A DNA stretch of 64,000 bases from JAABRU01 sp050180235. Lineage in GTDB: Bacteria > Desulfobacterota > Desulfobacteria > Desulfobacterales > Desulfococcaceae. The translations under genes were made by a program, and so were the position numbers. Below the pieces are notes generated by a model that did not search any database, had not been told where the DNA came from, and was given only the letters and a program-made list of their open reading frames with translations. Within the stretch, counting starts at the first letter, position 1. Every line of letters starts with the position of its first letter. Where the stretch lies: positions 1 to 64,000 of the forward strand of contig JBFXEJ010000013.1 in NCBI GenBank assembly GCA_050180235.1. Direction: 5' to 3'. Below are positions 40,804 to 50,221 of the stretch, one piece after another.

Positions 40804-42126
40804 ATGGCAAGATCTTGGTTAAAGGCTGTTTTTCTCTTAACACTTGGCATCGCATTCATGGCATGTGCGTCCCAGAAAACGCAGAGTGAATTCGATGCAA
40901 AGGCATTGGATGGTACAGAAGCCGCGGCCCCTGGCGGAGGAACAGTTTCCGGGGGAGGAAAAGGCAGTGTGGCAGAATCTTACCCGGAATCTTTTGTTGT
41001 GGATCCCCAGAAACTTGAGTTCGGAAAATATATGATAGAGTATGTGGACAATTTTCTGGTGATCATTGATGCATCAGCTTCCAAATTTCTGCCCTATCAG
41101 CAGCAGATCAAACTCAAGGTGGCCAAGGACATTACCCGGCGTTTCAACAAAAAAACGCCGGATCGTCCGCTTTTCGGAGGTCTCAGGCGCTACGGATGGG
41201 AGGCAGGGGCCTTTACCACAAACACCTCCCTGCTTTATGGCATGAAAGGCTATAACCGGGAGGAATATGCCGATGCCATAGAGGTTATCCGATGGGCCGG
41301 CGGGAAGAGTCCCCTGTCCATGGCCATTGACAGGGCCAGCGATGATTTTCAGGCCGCGCCCGGCGGGCCCACCGATTACCTGGCACTGGTGATCATCAGT
41401 GACGGAAAAATATTCAAAGATGAGCCCAATCCGGTGATGGCCGCAAGACGGATCAAGGAGAGATACGGAGACCGGATATGTATCTATACCGTGGCTGTGG
41501 GCGATGATTTTCCCTTTGACAAGGAAAACGTGCCAAAAGAAAAATGGCGGTATCATGAAAAATTCAAACTCCTGCGGGATGTGGCCAAAGAGGGAAAATG
41601 CGGATACATGGTCACGTCAGACGATCTGATACCGGATGACAATATGGCAACCTTTGCAGACGATGTATTTACCCGCAGAAAACGTCTGGCTGACCGCATG
41701 CCATGTCCGGATGAGGACGGTGACGGTGTATGCGATGACAAGGACAAATGTCCCGGAACACCCAAAGGTGCAAAGGTGGACAAGGATGGATGCTGGATTC
41801 TCGGCAAGGTGCAGTTTGACCTGAACAAGTGGAATATCAAGCCGGAATACATCCCCATGCTCAACGACATCGCGTATGTGCTGAGGCTCAATCCGGAAGT
41901 GCAGCTTGCTGTTCAGGGTCATACCTGTACGATCTGGACAGAGGACTACAACATGAAACTTTCCCATTGGCGGGCCATGGCAGTCATGTCCTACCTGCTC
42001 AGCCAGGGAGCCAAACCGGATCAGCTTGCTGTGGAAGGTTACGGTTTCCACAGACCCTTTGCCTCCAATGAGACAGAAGACGGACGGGTGCTTAACCGGC
42101 GGGCCGAATTCAAACGGATTCGCTGA
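40804..42126 (+). CDS. Lipoprotein with VWA, TSP3 repeat and OmpA domains
   Basis: The 440-residue protein has a lipoprotein signal (LLTLGIAFMACAS, lipidated Cys at residue 20). A Gly-rich linker is followed by a von Willebrand A-like domain at about 80-290 with the metal site DASAS (about 91-95) and VIISDG (about 197-202). A calcium-binding thrombospondin type 3 segment (DEDGDGVCDDKDKCPGTPKGA, about 301-321) and an OmpA peptidoglycan-binding domain (about 335-440) complete it. The ribosome binding site is GGAGGTGACAGG. A close paralogue lies at 46676. It may scaffold a surface structure to the cell wall. Confidence 0.85.
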   Translation: MARSWLKAVFLLTLGIAFMACASQKTQSEFDAKALDGTEAAAPGGGTVSGGGKGSVAESYPESFVVDPQKLEFGKYMIEYVDNFLVIIDASASKFLPYQQQIKLKVAKDITRRFNKKTPDRPLFGGLRRYGWEAGAFTTNTSLLYGMKGYNREEYADAIEVIRWAGGKSPLSMAIDRASDDFQAAPGGPTDYLALVIISDGKIFKDEPNPVMAARRIKERYGDRICIYTVAVGDDFPFDKENVPKEKWRYHEKFKLLRDVAKEGKCGYMVTSDDLIPDDNMATFADDVFTRRKRLADRMPCPDEDGDGVCDDKDKCPGTPKGAKVDKDGCWILGKVQFDLNKWNIKPEYIPMLNDIAYVLRLNPEVQLAVQGHTCTIWTEDYNMKLSHWRAMAVMSYLLSQGAKPDQLAVEGYGFHRPFASNETEDGRVLNRRAEFKRIR

Positions 42127-42138
42127 TGCGGCAAATGG

Positions 42139-42160
42139 GAGGGCGGCACTGCCGCCCTCT
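42139..42160. repeat. GC-rich hairpin after the OmpA-VWA gene
   Basis: GAGGGCGGC-ACT-GCCGCCCTC is a perfect 9-base stem 12 bases after the stop. No T-run follows, so it may attenuate rather than end transcription into the AsmA gene. Confidence 0.55.
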
Positions 42161-42237
42161 GACCGGAAGCTGATACGGAAAAATAAAAAATCCTGAGGGC
42201 AGCCCAAAATTCTGCCCCCGGGATATGACGGTTACTC

Positions 42238-44907
42238 ATGAAAAAATGGGCAAAACGGATACTGATAGCGGGATGCATTGCAGCAGTGCTCCTGACCGGG
42301 GCAGTGCTGAGCATTCCCGCGTTTTTCGACATCCGGCAGTATAAACCCCAAATCGGAAAACAGATGTCTGATGCGCTGGGACGTCCGGTTTCACTGTCCG
42401 GAGAAATGGATATTTCCCTTTTCCCCAGGCTCGGATTCTCAGCGGCAGATGTTTCTGTTGGCAGTCCCCCGGATTTTGCGGAAAAGACTTTTGTCCGTGT
42501 CAAATCCTGTGAGGTGAGGGTGGAGACACTGCCGCTTCTGTCCCGGAATATCATTGTGAAACAGATAATTCTGGAAGAACCACTTATTATTTTGGAGAAA
42601 AACCTGGATGGACGGGCAAACTGGGAGAATATCGGAAACATGTCCGGAGAAACAGGGGAAACTCCTGCGGAAAAAAGCGGTGATCCGGTGATGCAGGCTT
42701 TTGCTGTCAAAGATTTGTCCATCACCGGGGGAACCGTTGTCTGGATCGATCATGCTGCGGAAACCCGGAAGGAAATCTCGGATCTGCATCTGAAAATCAG
42801 AGATATGTCCTTTGAACATCCCATCCATATCTCTTTTGCAGCAAAAGCGGACGGACATCCGATTTCCCTTGAAGGAAGTATCGGCCCTCTGGGAAAAGAC
42901 CGGGGAAAGGGCAGAATCCCACTGGATATTTCCTGCATGGCTCCTGAACTCGCGGAAATAAAATTCAGCGGTCATGCGGAAAATCTGGGAAAATCGCCCG
43001 CAGGGGAACTCATGGTGGAAATACCTTCCCTTTATCCCCGCAGGATAACGGATGCTCTGGGGATTCCCTTTCCCCTGGCTGCGGCTCCGGAGGCTTTCGG
43101 ATATGCGGCATTAAAAGCCTTTATAAAAGGAAGTGCAAATGAAATCTCCCTGTCTGAGGGAAAGATCGGACTGGATCAGTCCCATGCGGATATTTCCTTT
43201 CAGGCCGGAAATTTTGCCGGCCCGGATGCCCGGCCCCGGATAAGTCTGGATATGAAAGCTGATACCATTGATCTGAAACCTTATTTTCCGCAGCAGACAG
43301 AAAAAAAATCCCAAAAGCGGGAGAACGCAGAAAAAAAAGCACCGGATGAATCTCTGCTGAACCGTGCCGAAGTTAAGACCTCTCTGCGTGTCGGAAATCT
43401 GAAGGCATCTTTTGGAGAATTTCAGGATGTGCATCTTGCCCTTTCCGGCAAAGAAGGGAAGTATGCTCTCTCCCTTTCTTTTCTTAAAGACAGGCAGCCG
43501 GTCTCCCTGAAAACCGGTGCAGGCCCGCTGAACAAAGGAAGTTTTCCCCTTGAAATCACTCTCAGCGCCTTCAGTCATCTGAAAGCAGAGATGAAAGGCC
43601 GGGTCAGCAATATTCTCACCCGTCCGGAAGCAGATATGAATGTCGGAATTTCCCCTTTTTCCCCCCGGAAACTCATGGCAGATATGGGTATCCCGTTCCC
43701 CATGAAAACCGCAAATCCCCAGGCATTTGACAATGCCGGTTTCAGCGGAAATGTCAAAGGCAGTGCGGATTCCCTGTCGGTTTCCGGCGGGATGCTGCAT
43801 CTGGATCAGTCAAATCTGCAATTCTCCCTGCAGGTGAAACCTGTGTCTGCCGCACCCGATATCCGCTTTGATGGAAAACTTGACAGTCTGGATCTGAATT
43901 CCTGGCTGCCGCCCGCTTCCCCGGTGAAAGAACGGAAAAAAGCCTCAGACACTCAGAAAGCCTCAGATTACAACCTGTTGAGAAATATTTCCCTGGACGG
44001 AAAAGCCCGAATCGGAAGACTCAGGATTTCCAAAACGGAACTTTCAGATTTATCCTTGAAAATTTCATCAAAAAACGGTATGTTCAAAGTTGATCCCCTG
44101 ACGACCGGACTTTACGGGGGAAATCTGACGGTGAAAGGCACAGCGGATTTCCGCCAAAACACGCCTGTCAGCGAAATTTCCCTGAATGCTGATGGAATTC
44201 AGATCAGTCCCCTGCTCAGGGACACAGTGAATAAGGATTTTCTGGAAGGAAAAACCCGTGCAAGTGTTTCTGCAAGCATGAAAGGTGACCGGCCTGAACA
44301 GATCCGGCAGAGTCTCAGCGGAAAGGGAAACCTGCTTTTCACAGACGGAGCCATCAGGGGAATTGATCTGACCTCAATGGTCAGAAATATTGACCGGGCT
44401 TTTGAGACCGGGCTGCTCAGCGGAGCGGAAAAAGACAGCGGACGGACAGATTTTTCAGAATTTGAAATCCTGTCCGATATCCGCAGCGGTGTGGTGAATG
44501 TGTCCAGGACTTCGCTGGTATCCCCATTTCTCCGGGCTGAAGGACAGGGAACCGCGGATCTGAACCGGGAATCACTGGATTTCCGGATAACTCCCAAATT
44601 TGTCGCAAGTGTCACTGCCAAAGGTGATTCCCAAATGCACCGGGGCATCATGGTTCCGGTGCTGGTGGGCGGCACATTTTCCCGGCCATCTTTCCAGCCT
44701 GACCTGCTGGGAATGATCCGGCAGATGCCGGAGGATACGGTAAAGGAAATCCTCAGAGACCCCAAAAAAGGAATCAGCGGGGCTGTGGATCAGATATTGA
44801 AACCCGGCAGGAAAAAGGATAAGAAAGAGGCTGAGGAAGGGAAATCTTCCGGGGAGGCCGGGAAGAAAATAGGAGATTTCCTGAAAAAGCTGCCTTTCGG
44901 CCAGTAA
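42238..44907 (+). CDS. AsmA family envelope protein
   Basis: The 889-residue protein has an N-terminal membrane anchor (about 7-29), then FFDIRQYKPQIGKQMSDALGRPVSLSGEMDISLFPRLG, the standard start of the AsmA domain. It continues with long beta-sheet repeats, two of them clearly internal duplications (PSLYPRRITDALGIPFPLA at about 263 and SPFSPRKLMADMGIPFPMK at about 473). The C-terminal AsmA_2 segment runs about 620-860. A Lys/Glu-rich stretch precedes the end. AsmA-like proteins bridge the periplasm and are thought to move phospholipids to the outer membrane. It lies between two OmpA-type genes. Confidence 0.85.
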   Translation: MKKWAKRILIAGCIAAVLLTGAVLSIPAFFDIRQYKPQIGKQMSDALGRPVSLSGEMDISLFPRLGFSAADVSVGSPPDFAEKTFVRVKSCEVRVETLPLLSRNIIVKQIILEEPLIILEKNLDGRANWENIGNMSGETGETPAEKSGDPVMQAFAVKDLSITGGTVVWIDHAAETRKEISDLHLKIRDMSFEHPIHISFAAKADGHPISLEGSIGPLGKDRGKGRIPLDISCMAPELAEIKFSGHAENLGKSPAGELMVEIPSLYPRRITDALGIPFPLAAAPEAFGYAALKAFIKGSANEISLSEGKIGLDQSHADISFQAGNFAGPDARPRISLDMKADTIDLKPYFPQQTEKKSQKRENAEKKAPDESLLNRAEVKTSLRVGNLKASFGEFQDVHLALSGKEGKYALSLSFLKDRQPVSLKTGAGPLNKGSFPLEITLSAFSHLKAEMKGRVSNILTRPEADMNVGISPFSPRKLMADMGIPFPMKTANPQAFDNAGFSGNVKGSADSLSVSGGMLHLDQSNLQFSLQVKPVSAAPDIRFDGKLDSLDLNSWLPPASPVKERKKASDTQKASDYNLLRNISLDGKARIGRLRISKTELSDLSLKISSKNGMFKVDPLTTGLYGGNLTVKGTADFRQNTPVSEISLNADGIQISPLLRDTVNKDFLEGKTRASVSASMKGDRPEQIRQSLSGKGNLLFTDGAIRGIDLTSMVRNIDRAFETGLLSGAEKDSGRTDFSEFEILSDIRSGVVNVSRTSLVSPFLRAEGQGTADLNRESLDFRITPKFVASVTAKGDSQMHRGIMVPVLVGGTFSRPSFQPDLLGMIRQMPEDTVKEILRDPKKGISGAVDQILKPGRKKDKKEAEEGKSSGEAGKKIGDFLKKLPFGQ

Positions 44908-45299
44908 TGGTCTGTACCAAAATAACATGCTGCAAACACTGAGGATTTTGAAAATCATCAGGGTTTCCGGGCAGGAAAATTGCACAGGCTGTTTTTTTGC
45001 AAATCATAGACAGATGAGGTGAATCTGTCTGAAATCCGGGCATAGCGCTGCTTCTGATTCAGGGGAATGCGTAAAATATCGGCAGAACCGGAAAACATCC
45101 GGATATGTTAAGGAATCTGCCTGAAAACAGAGCCGCGAATATAAATTTCCGGCAGGCATTGGAACCTTTCTGCTTGCCTGATTTTGCATTTTATTCTATA
45201 AAATATACCGGAAAGGAGGTGGTTTTGGTTTAATTGTCTGTTTTAACTTTACAATCTTAATGAGAAGATGAAAATTCAATGTAAATCAAAGGAGGAAAG
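44908..45299. other. Leader region upstream of ompA-like gene
   Basis: About 390 bases without a gene. AAAGGAGGTGG near 45212 looks like a ribosome binding site but no frame follows it closely; the real site AAAGGAGGAAAG is just before ATG 45300. No strong hairpin or promoter pair is evident. Confidence 0.45.
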
Positions 45300-46244
45300 A
45301 TGAAAAAAATTATTGCGTTGCTGTGTGCGGCCCTGTGCATTGGGCTGCCTGCGTTTGCCCTTGAACTGACACCGGAAGCATCCGGTAAAATCATGAAACC
45401 CATAACCGCGTACAGCCCGGATACCATCAACGCGCTTCTGGAAGCCCAGGGTCTGACTCTGAGCCCGGAAGCCGCGGCTGCTGTTCCGGGCACCTATGCA
45501 AAGGTGAAAGACGGAAAGCCTGTGTTCGGAGGCACTTCAACAGCATACAGCCCGGTTGATTTTCACAATATTCTGACAGCCTACGGACTGACTCTTTCTC
45601 CGGAAGCAGTGGAAGCGAAACTGGGCGGTACGGATTACGCCAAGGTTTCCGACGGAAAGATTGTGCTGGGCAAAAGTCCCGCAGCATATAGCGGAGAAAC
45701 CTTTGCGACAATCCTGAGCGCATACGAAATGCCGGCGGCTGCACCTGCACCTGCACCGGTTCCGGTTACACCTGCACCTGCACCTGTACCCGCACCTGAG
45801 CCCGCGCCCGCGCCTGCACCGGTGGATGATGATGCGGACAAGGATACTGTACCTGACGTGCTTGACAAATGTCCGGGCACACCTCAGGGAGCAAGAGTGG
45901 ATGAACGAGGTTGCTGGGTGCTTTACATCAACTTTGATTTTGACAAGTCAGTAATCAAAGCTCCGTATTATCCGACCCTCGACGAAGTGGTGCAGATTAT
46001 GAACAAGTATTCATATCTGAACGTGGAAGTTGAAGGTCATACAGACAGCGTGGGCTCCGATGCCTACAACCAGAAACTTTCTGAAAGACGTGCCAATGCT
46101 GTCAGAGACTATCTGGTAAACAAAGGCGGCATCAGTCCGTCCCGCCTGACAACAGTGGGATACGGGGAAGCAAAACCTGCGACTTCCAATGCAACAAAGG
46201 AAGGCCGGGCCAAAAACCGGCGGGTGGAACTGACCCCCAGATAA
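45300..46244 (+). CDS. OmpA-family protein with threefold N-terminal repeat
   Basis: The 314-residue outer-membrane-associated protein has a signal peptide (about 1-20). Three repeats of about 50 residues follow, each around AYS-(P/G)-x-(T/D)-F/I...ILxAYGLTLSPEA...YAKVxDGKxVxG, at about residues 22-75, 76-120 and 121-152. A Pro-Ala linker (about 153-178) comes next, then a TSP3 calcium segment (DDDADKDTVPDVLDKCPGTPQGA) and an OmpA domain with the diaminopimelate-binding pattern (VEVEGHTDSVGSDAYNQKLS). The strong AAAGGAGG site and alanine-rich codons suggest high expression. The repeats have no name that I know. Confidence 0.85.
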   Translation: MKKIIALLCAALCIGLPAFALELTPEASGKIMKPITAYSPDTINALLEAQGLTLSPEAAAAVPGTYAKVKDGKPVFGGTSTAYSPVDFHNILTAYGLTLSPEAVEAKLGGTDYAKVSDGKIVLGKSPAAYSGETFATILSAYEMPAAAPAPAPVPVTPAPAPVPAPEPAPAPAPVDDDADKDTVPDVLDKCPGTPQGARVDERGCWVLYINFDFDKSVIKAPYYPTLDEVVQIMNKYSYLNVEVEGHTDSVGSDAYNQKLSERRANAVRDYLVNKGGISPSRLTTVGYGEAKPATSNATKEGRAKNRRVELTPR

Positions 46245-46292
46245 CTCCTTATAACAGCTAAGGAATCATTCGGCCCATCAACCGAAAACAGG

Positions 46293-46341
46293 TACCTCCC
46301 CGGTGTGCATATCCTGTGCATATGCCGGGGGGGTATTTTTT
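46293..46341 (+). terminator. Intrinsic terminator after the ompA-like gene
   Basis: CCCCGG and CCGGGG bracket near-repeats GTGCATATCC/TGTGCATATG, followed by GGTATTTTTTTG. Position and T-run fit a rho-independent terminator about 50 bases after the stop. Confidence 0.75.
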
Positions 46342-46436
46342 TGTTCATAATAAAAGTTATAAATTTTCCCGCCTGTTTTGTTTTGACTTTTTTCCGCGTT
46401 CAGCATATAAAACAGACATTGCCGGAAATAATGAAG

Positions 46437-46542
46437 AACAGGCTTCCGACCTGTTTATGAGTTGCACCGCTCTTTTTTATTTCCGACAAGGTGATTTCCT
46501 GAAAGAATATACCACAAAAGTATCAAAAGCTTCCAGCTTTTG
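46437..46542. repeat. Two CTTCCAG-type hairpins
   Basis: AACAGG-CTTCCGA-CCTGTT at 46437-46455 and CAAAAG-CTTCCAG-CTTTTG at 46524-46542 both have perfect 6-base stems. The stems differ from each other and from other copies while the 7-base loop is kept or nearly kept. Confidence 0.75.
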
Positions 46543-46675
46543 TCCTGTGCCTGTGAACCTGAATTGATATATTTATTTTCAGAAATCGCCCAATGTCTGA
46601 TTCCCCCGATTCTGGCAGAACAGACAGCAGATATGTGTTTCCATATTTAAAAATCTGAAAACAAAGGAGAAAAAA

Positions 46676-47848
46676 ATGACGAGGACATATGCAGGAACAC
46701 TGGCCGCAATAGGACTTATTTTTATGGTGGCAGGCTGTGCGTCCAAACGGCCGGATTTTCAAATCAGGGATCTCAATCCCCCGGTGCAGTCCGGGAAATA
46801 TGTGCAGGGGGTGGACAATTTTCTGATTATTCTGGATGCCTCGGATTCGATGGCAGGGTCTTACAGGGGAAAACAGAAATTTGAAACTGCCAGGGAAATA
46901 CTGGTACATATGAACCGTACCATTCCGAAGATTAATCTGCTCGGCGGACTCAGGATCTGCGGAAACACCCCTTCCGGAAGTGAAACTGAACTGATCTGCG
47001 GCTTTTCAGGAGATACCATAACCGGAACTCTGGAGGATGCTCTTTATGATATTTCGGGCCCGGCCGGCAAAAGTTTTCTGGGTATGGCTATTCAGAAAGG
47101 CACAGAGGATCTCAAGGCATTAAAGGGAAAATCCGCGGTGATTGTTCTCAGTGACGGAATGGCTGCAGACAATCCTGCCGCATCCGCCAGGGAAATGAAA
47201 ACAGTTCTGGACGAAAATATCTGCATTTATACTATTTTTTTCGGAGATAATCCAAAAGGGAAAGAGATGATGGAGGAAGTGGCGCTGGCAGGAGAATGCG
47301 GATTTGCCGAAAAGGCCGGTACCATCAGCTCTCCTACAGATATGGCAGGGTTTGTCAGAAAAATCTTTCTGAAACCTTCGGCAGGCAGACCGGCTGCTGA
47401 AAGTGCGGAGGAAGTAAAAACTGTTCCGGTATCCGGAGAGGATGCGGACGGAGACGGTGTGGAAAACCGGAATGATGACTGTCCGGATACACCCAAAGGT
47501 GTGCGGGTGGATGAAAAAGGCTGCTGGATTATCGGAAATGTGCTGTTTGACTATAATCAGTGGAAAATCAGATCCGAATATTTCTCTGCACTGAACCATG
47601 TGGCCGAAGTGATGAAAAACAATCCCGGTCTGCATGTCCGGCTGGAAGGACATACAGACAATGCGGGATCCGCAGGGTACAATATGAAACTTTCAGAAAA
47701 ACGGGCTGAGGCTGTCAAATTATGGCTGATGAAAAAAGGTGTCAGTGCTGAAAGGTTCGAAGCTGCGGGATACGGATTCAGCAAACCGGCAGCATCCAAT
47801 GATACGGAAGAAGGCCGCAGCCAAAACCGTAGGGTTGAGATAAAATAA
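46676..47848 (+). CDS. Lipoprotein with VWA, TSP3 repeat and OmpA domains (paralogue)
   Basis: The 390-residue paralogue of the 40804 gene has a lipoprotein signal (IGLIFMVAGCAS, Cys at about residue 21). A VWA domain spans about 45-235 with the complete metal site DASDSM (about 58-63) and VLSDGMAADN (about 157-166). The TSP3 segment DADGDGVENRNDDCPDTPKGV is at about 258-278, and the OmpA domain at about 290-390 contains LEGHTDNAGSAGYNMKLSEKRA. AAAGGAGA precedes the ATG. Unlike its paralogue, the OmpA domain here retains the canonical HTDN region. It may act with the 40804 and 45300 products. Confidence 0.85.
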   Translation: MTRTYAGTLAAIGLIFMVAGCASKRPDFQIRDLNPPVQSGKYVQGVDNFLIILDASDSMAGSYRGKQKFETAREILVHMNRTIPKINLLGGLRICGNTPSGSETELICGFSGDTITGTLEDALYDISGPAGKSFLGMAIQKGTEDLKALKGKSAVIVLSDGMAADNPAASAREMKTVLDENICIYTIFFGDNPKGKEMMEEVALAGECGFAEKAGTISSPTDMAGFVRKIFLKPSAGRPAAESAEEVKTVPVSGEDADGDGVENRNDDCPDTPKGVRVDEKGCWIIGNVLFDYNQWKIRSEYFSALNHVAEVMKNNPGLHVRLEGHTDNAGSAGYNMKLSEKRAEAVKLWLMKKGVSAERFEAAGYGFSKPAASNDTEEGRSQNRRVEIK

Positions 47849-48017
47849 ATTGCTGCCGCAAAGCGCAAAGAGTCACAAAGTCTGAAGAAAGAAGCTGTAC
47901 GTCTGCCCCGTGCTTATGCCGAACCCACATTAACAAAAATCTGCGGTTTTTTCCGGATATCAGATTCCTGACTGAAAAAAAATGCTGTAATTTTTTTTGA
48001 TTTAAAAGGAAAAGTAA

Positions 48018-49952
48018 ATGCCGGCAGATACTGATAATAAGACGCAGAACCAGGAAGACGGAACACTCATTACAGAGATTGGTTACCACAGGAAACTGAA
48101 CCCGTGGATTGTAATAATGGGTTCAGCCGCCTTCCTTTTTTTCAGTATTTTCCATTTTTGTCTCGGCAACCGCAGCCAGTCACTGATTTTCGCCCTGCTG
48201 TTTATCAATGCCATTGCCTCCCTTTATCTGACCCGCATGAAAACAATTGATAAACTGATAAGGCTGAAACAGCTGTCAGGAGGCTTTGCTTTTGGTCTTC
48301 TCGCGGTCAGTCTTTGGATAGGTTTGCTGAGTGATGATATTTATATTTTTCTGCCCTGGCTGTTTTTATATCCTTTTTCTGTTTCTCTCTTTTTTGGTAA
48401 ACAGATCGGCATTTATTCTGCTCTTGCTTTTACCATTGTTACGATTTTTCTGATTATTTCAATAGAGTTGCCATGCTGGGATGCCTATTCCTCCGGAATA
48501 TTCAAACTGAATACGATTCTCGCACTTGTCATTATAACGAATCTTTCTCTGATGAGTGAAAAAATTCGGACAGGAGTGCAGAATGATCTGGTTCGTTCCC
48601 AGAATGAGTATAAAACAGCGGAAAAATATCAGCGTGAAGCCAATGTCAAACTGCAGTATGAATTTGAACGGCGTATCCAGTCGGAAAAACTGCTGAGTCA
48701 AAGTGAAGAGCGCTATCGCGCCCTTTTTGAAGAATCAGCCGTGTCACTTTGGGAAGAGGACTGGTCTGAACTGAAAATATATCTTGATAAAATTTCCAGA
48801 AATATGAAAGATGATCCGGATGCCTGTCTGATAAAAAATTCCAGGGAGCTCCTTGATTGCAAAGAGATGATGCGGGTGACAGCCGTCAATCAGGCAACCC
48901 TGAGGCTTTTCAGGGCAGACGAAATGACGACCCTGATGAACAATCTGCCGCGCACAATGACTCCCCAGAGCGGCAAGGATTATCTGAGAGACAGAATCAT
49001 CACCCTTTGGCAGAAAGGCAAATATCAGGCTGAGATTGAGGCACAGTCATTAAGGGGTGAACGGCTCTGCCTTCTGATCATCAGCACCATTCCGGCCGGA
49101 TTTCATGAATCGTGGAGCAGGATATTTACCTCGGTGTATGATGTGACAGAACGGATTGTCATGGAAGAAAAGAAAAAACGTCTTGATTATCAGATGCAGC
49201 AGACCCGTCAGATGCAGGCAGCGGCAACTCTGGCCGGAGGCATTGCCCATCAGTTTAACAATGCACTCGCCGGCATTTACGGCAATCTGGATCTGATCAG
49301 AATGAAAAGCAGTCTGTCTCCGCAGACACAGAAATTTATGGATTCGATAGACAAATCAGCCGGTCACATGCACATGCTCACCGGGCAGCTCATGGCATAT
49401 GCCCGCGGCAGCAAATACATGACCCGTAAGATTTCAGTCAATGATCTGATTCAGAAAGTTTTTCATTCAGACAGGATCAGATTTTTTCCCGCAATCAAAG
49501 TCAGCACAGAGATCAAGGCAGATATTCATATGATCAGCGGAGATATAACACAGCTTGAAACTGTCATTGCGGCAATAATATCCAATGCAGTTGAATCAAT
49601 GGATAATAAGGGGGAACTGTATATTTCTGCTGAAAACAGGTGTATTGACCATAACGGTATGAACGGGCTTTCAGATATTGATCCGGGCAGTTATGCGGTA
49701 ATTCATATCCGGGATACGGGTTCCGGAATGGATGCCGGGACACGTGAAAGAATTTTTGAGCCCTTTTTCACCACCAAATTTTGCGGCCGCGGTCTTGGCA
49801 TGTCCGCAGCGTATGGCATTGTGCAAAACCACGGCGGAATGATACGCGTTGATTCAGCACCCAATCAGGGAACCTGTGTGGAAATCTGGCTGCCCGGTAT
49901 GGAAAATACAGACAGTCAGGCACCGGGGCAGAAATCTGATTCACAGCAATAA
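48018..49952 (+). CDS. Membrane sensor histidine kinase
   Basis: The 644-residue kinase has an N-terminal module of about five to six membrane segments (about residues 30-190, MASE-like), a coiled coil (about 195-245), a PAS-like region (about 236-390, RYRALFEESAVSLWEED) and the kinase core. The phospho-acceptor His is in LAGGIAHQFNNALAGIYGN (about 407-425), an NtrB/HisKA_4-like box with Gln in place of the usual Asp/Glu. ATP-binding boxes are at SNAVESMDNKGEL (N box), HIRDTGSGMD (G1) and GRGLGMSAAYGIVQNHGG (G2). No response regulator gene is adjacent. The TAA stop overlaps an ATACC repeat. Confidence 0.9.
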   Translation: MPADTDNKTQNQEDGTLITEIGYHRKLNPWIVIMGSAAFLFFSIFHFCLGNRSQSLIFALLFINAIASLYLTRMKTIDKLIRLKQLSGGFAFGLLAVSLWIGLLSDDIYIFLPWLFLYPFSVSLFFGKQIGIYSALAFTIVTIFLIISIELPCWDAYSSGIFKLNTILALVIITNLSLMSEKIRTGVQNDLVRSQNEYKTAEKYQREANVKLQYEFERRIQSEKLLSQSEERYRALFEESAVSLWEEDWSELKIYLDKISRNMKDDPDACLIKNSRELLDCKEMMRVTAVNQATLRLFRADEMTTLMNNLPRTMTPQSGKDYLRDRIITLWQKGKYQAEIEAQSLRGERLCLLIISTIPAGFHESWSRIFTSVYDVTERIVMEEKKKRLDYQMQQTRQMQAAATLAGGIAHQFNNALAGIYGNLDLIRMKSSLSPQTQKFMDSIDKSAGHMHMLTGQLMAYARGSKYMTRKISVNDLIQKVFHSDRIRFFPAIKVSTEIKADIHMISGDITQLETVIAAIISNAVESMDNKGELYISAENRCIDHNGMNGLSDIDPGSYAVIHIRDTGSGMDAGTRERIFEPFFTTKFCGRGLGMSAAYGIVQNHGGMIRVDSAPNQGTCVEIWLPGMENTDSQAPGQKSDSQQ

Positions 49953-50000
49953 TACCGATTCGCTATTGATTTTTTCAGAAAATCCCATCCTGCAAAATAT
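49952..50000. repeat. ATACC(A/G)ATTC element, single end
   Basis: ATACCGATTCGCTATTGATTTTTTCAGAAAATCCC begins at the stop codon of the kinase gene. It matches the reverse complement of the right half of the 34951 element almost base for base. No partner end is found nearby, so it is a solo end or truncated copy. The remaining DNA to 50221 shows nothing certain. Confidence 0.6.
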
Positions 50001-50221
50001 GAATCACAGATCAATGTTGTCAGATTTTTCTCAATTGAGCGGGCAATATGCGGCCGGTCAAAAGGGGCTTTGTGGTAAAATGGCAACTCCGGACTGAAAG
50101 TTTGGGAAAATGACGAGTGCCAAATTTTCAGTCTGGCACTCACCGGATATTTGCAAATAAGGAAAGCTGTTCAGGAGCCGGAAAACCGGATTTCCCCTCA
50201 GGTTTTCCAATGATGCTCCCA

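Larger units (their letters stand above)
46245..46675. other. Intergenic region with terminator and two hairpins
   Basis: No gene is seen. It contains the terminator at 46293-46341 and two CTTCCAG-type hairpins at 46437-46455 and 46524-46542. Confidence 0.6.
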
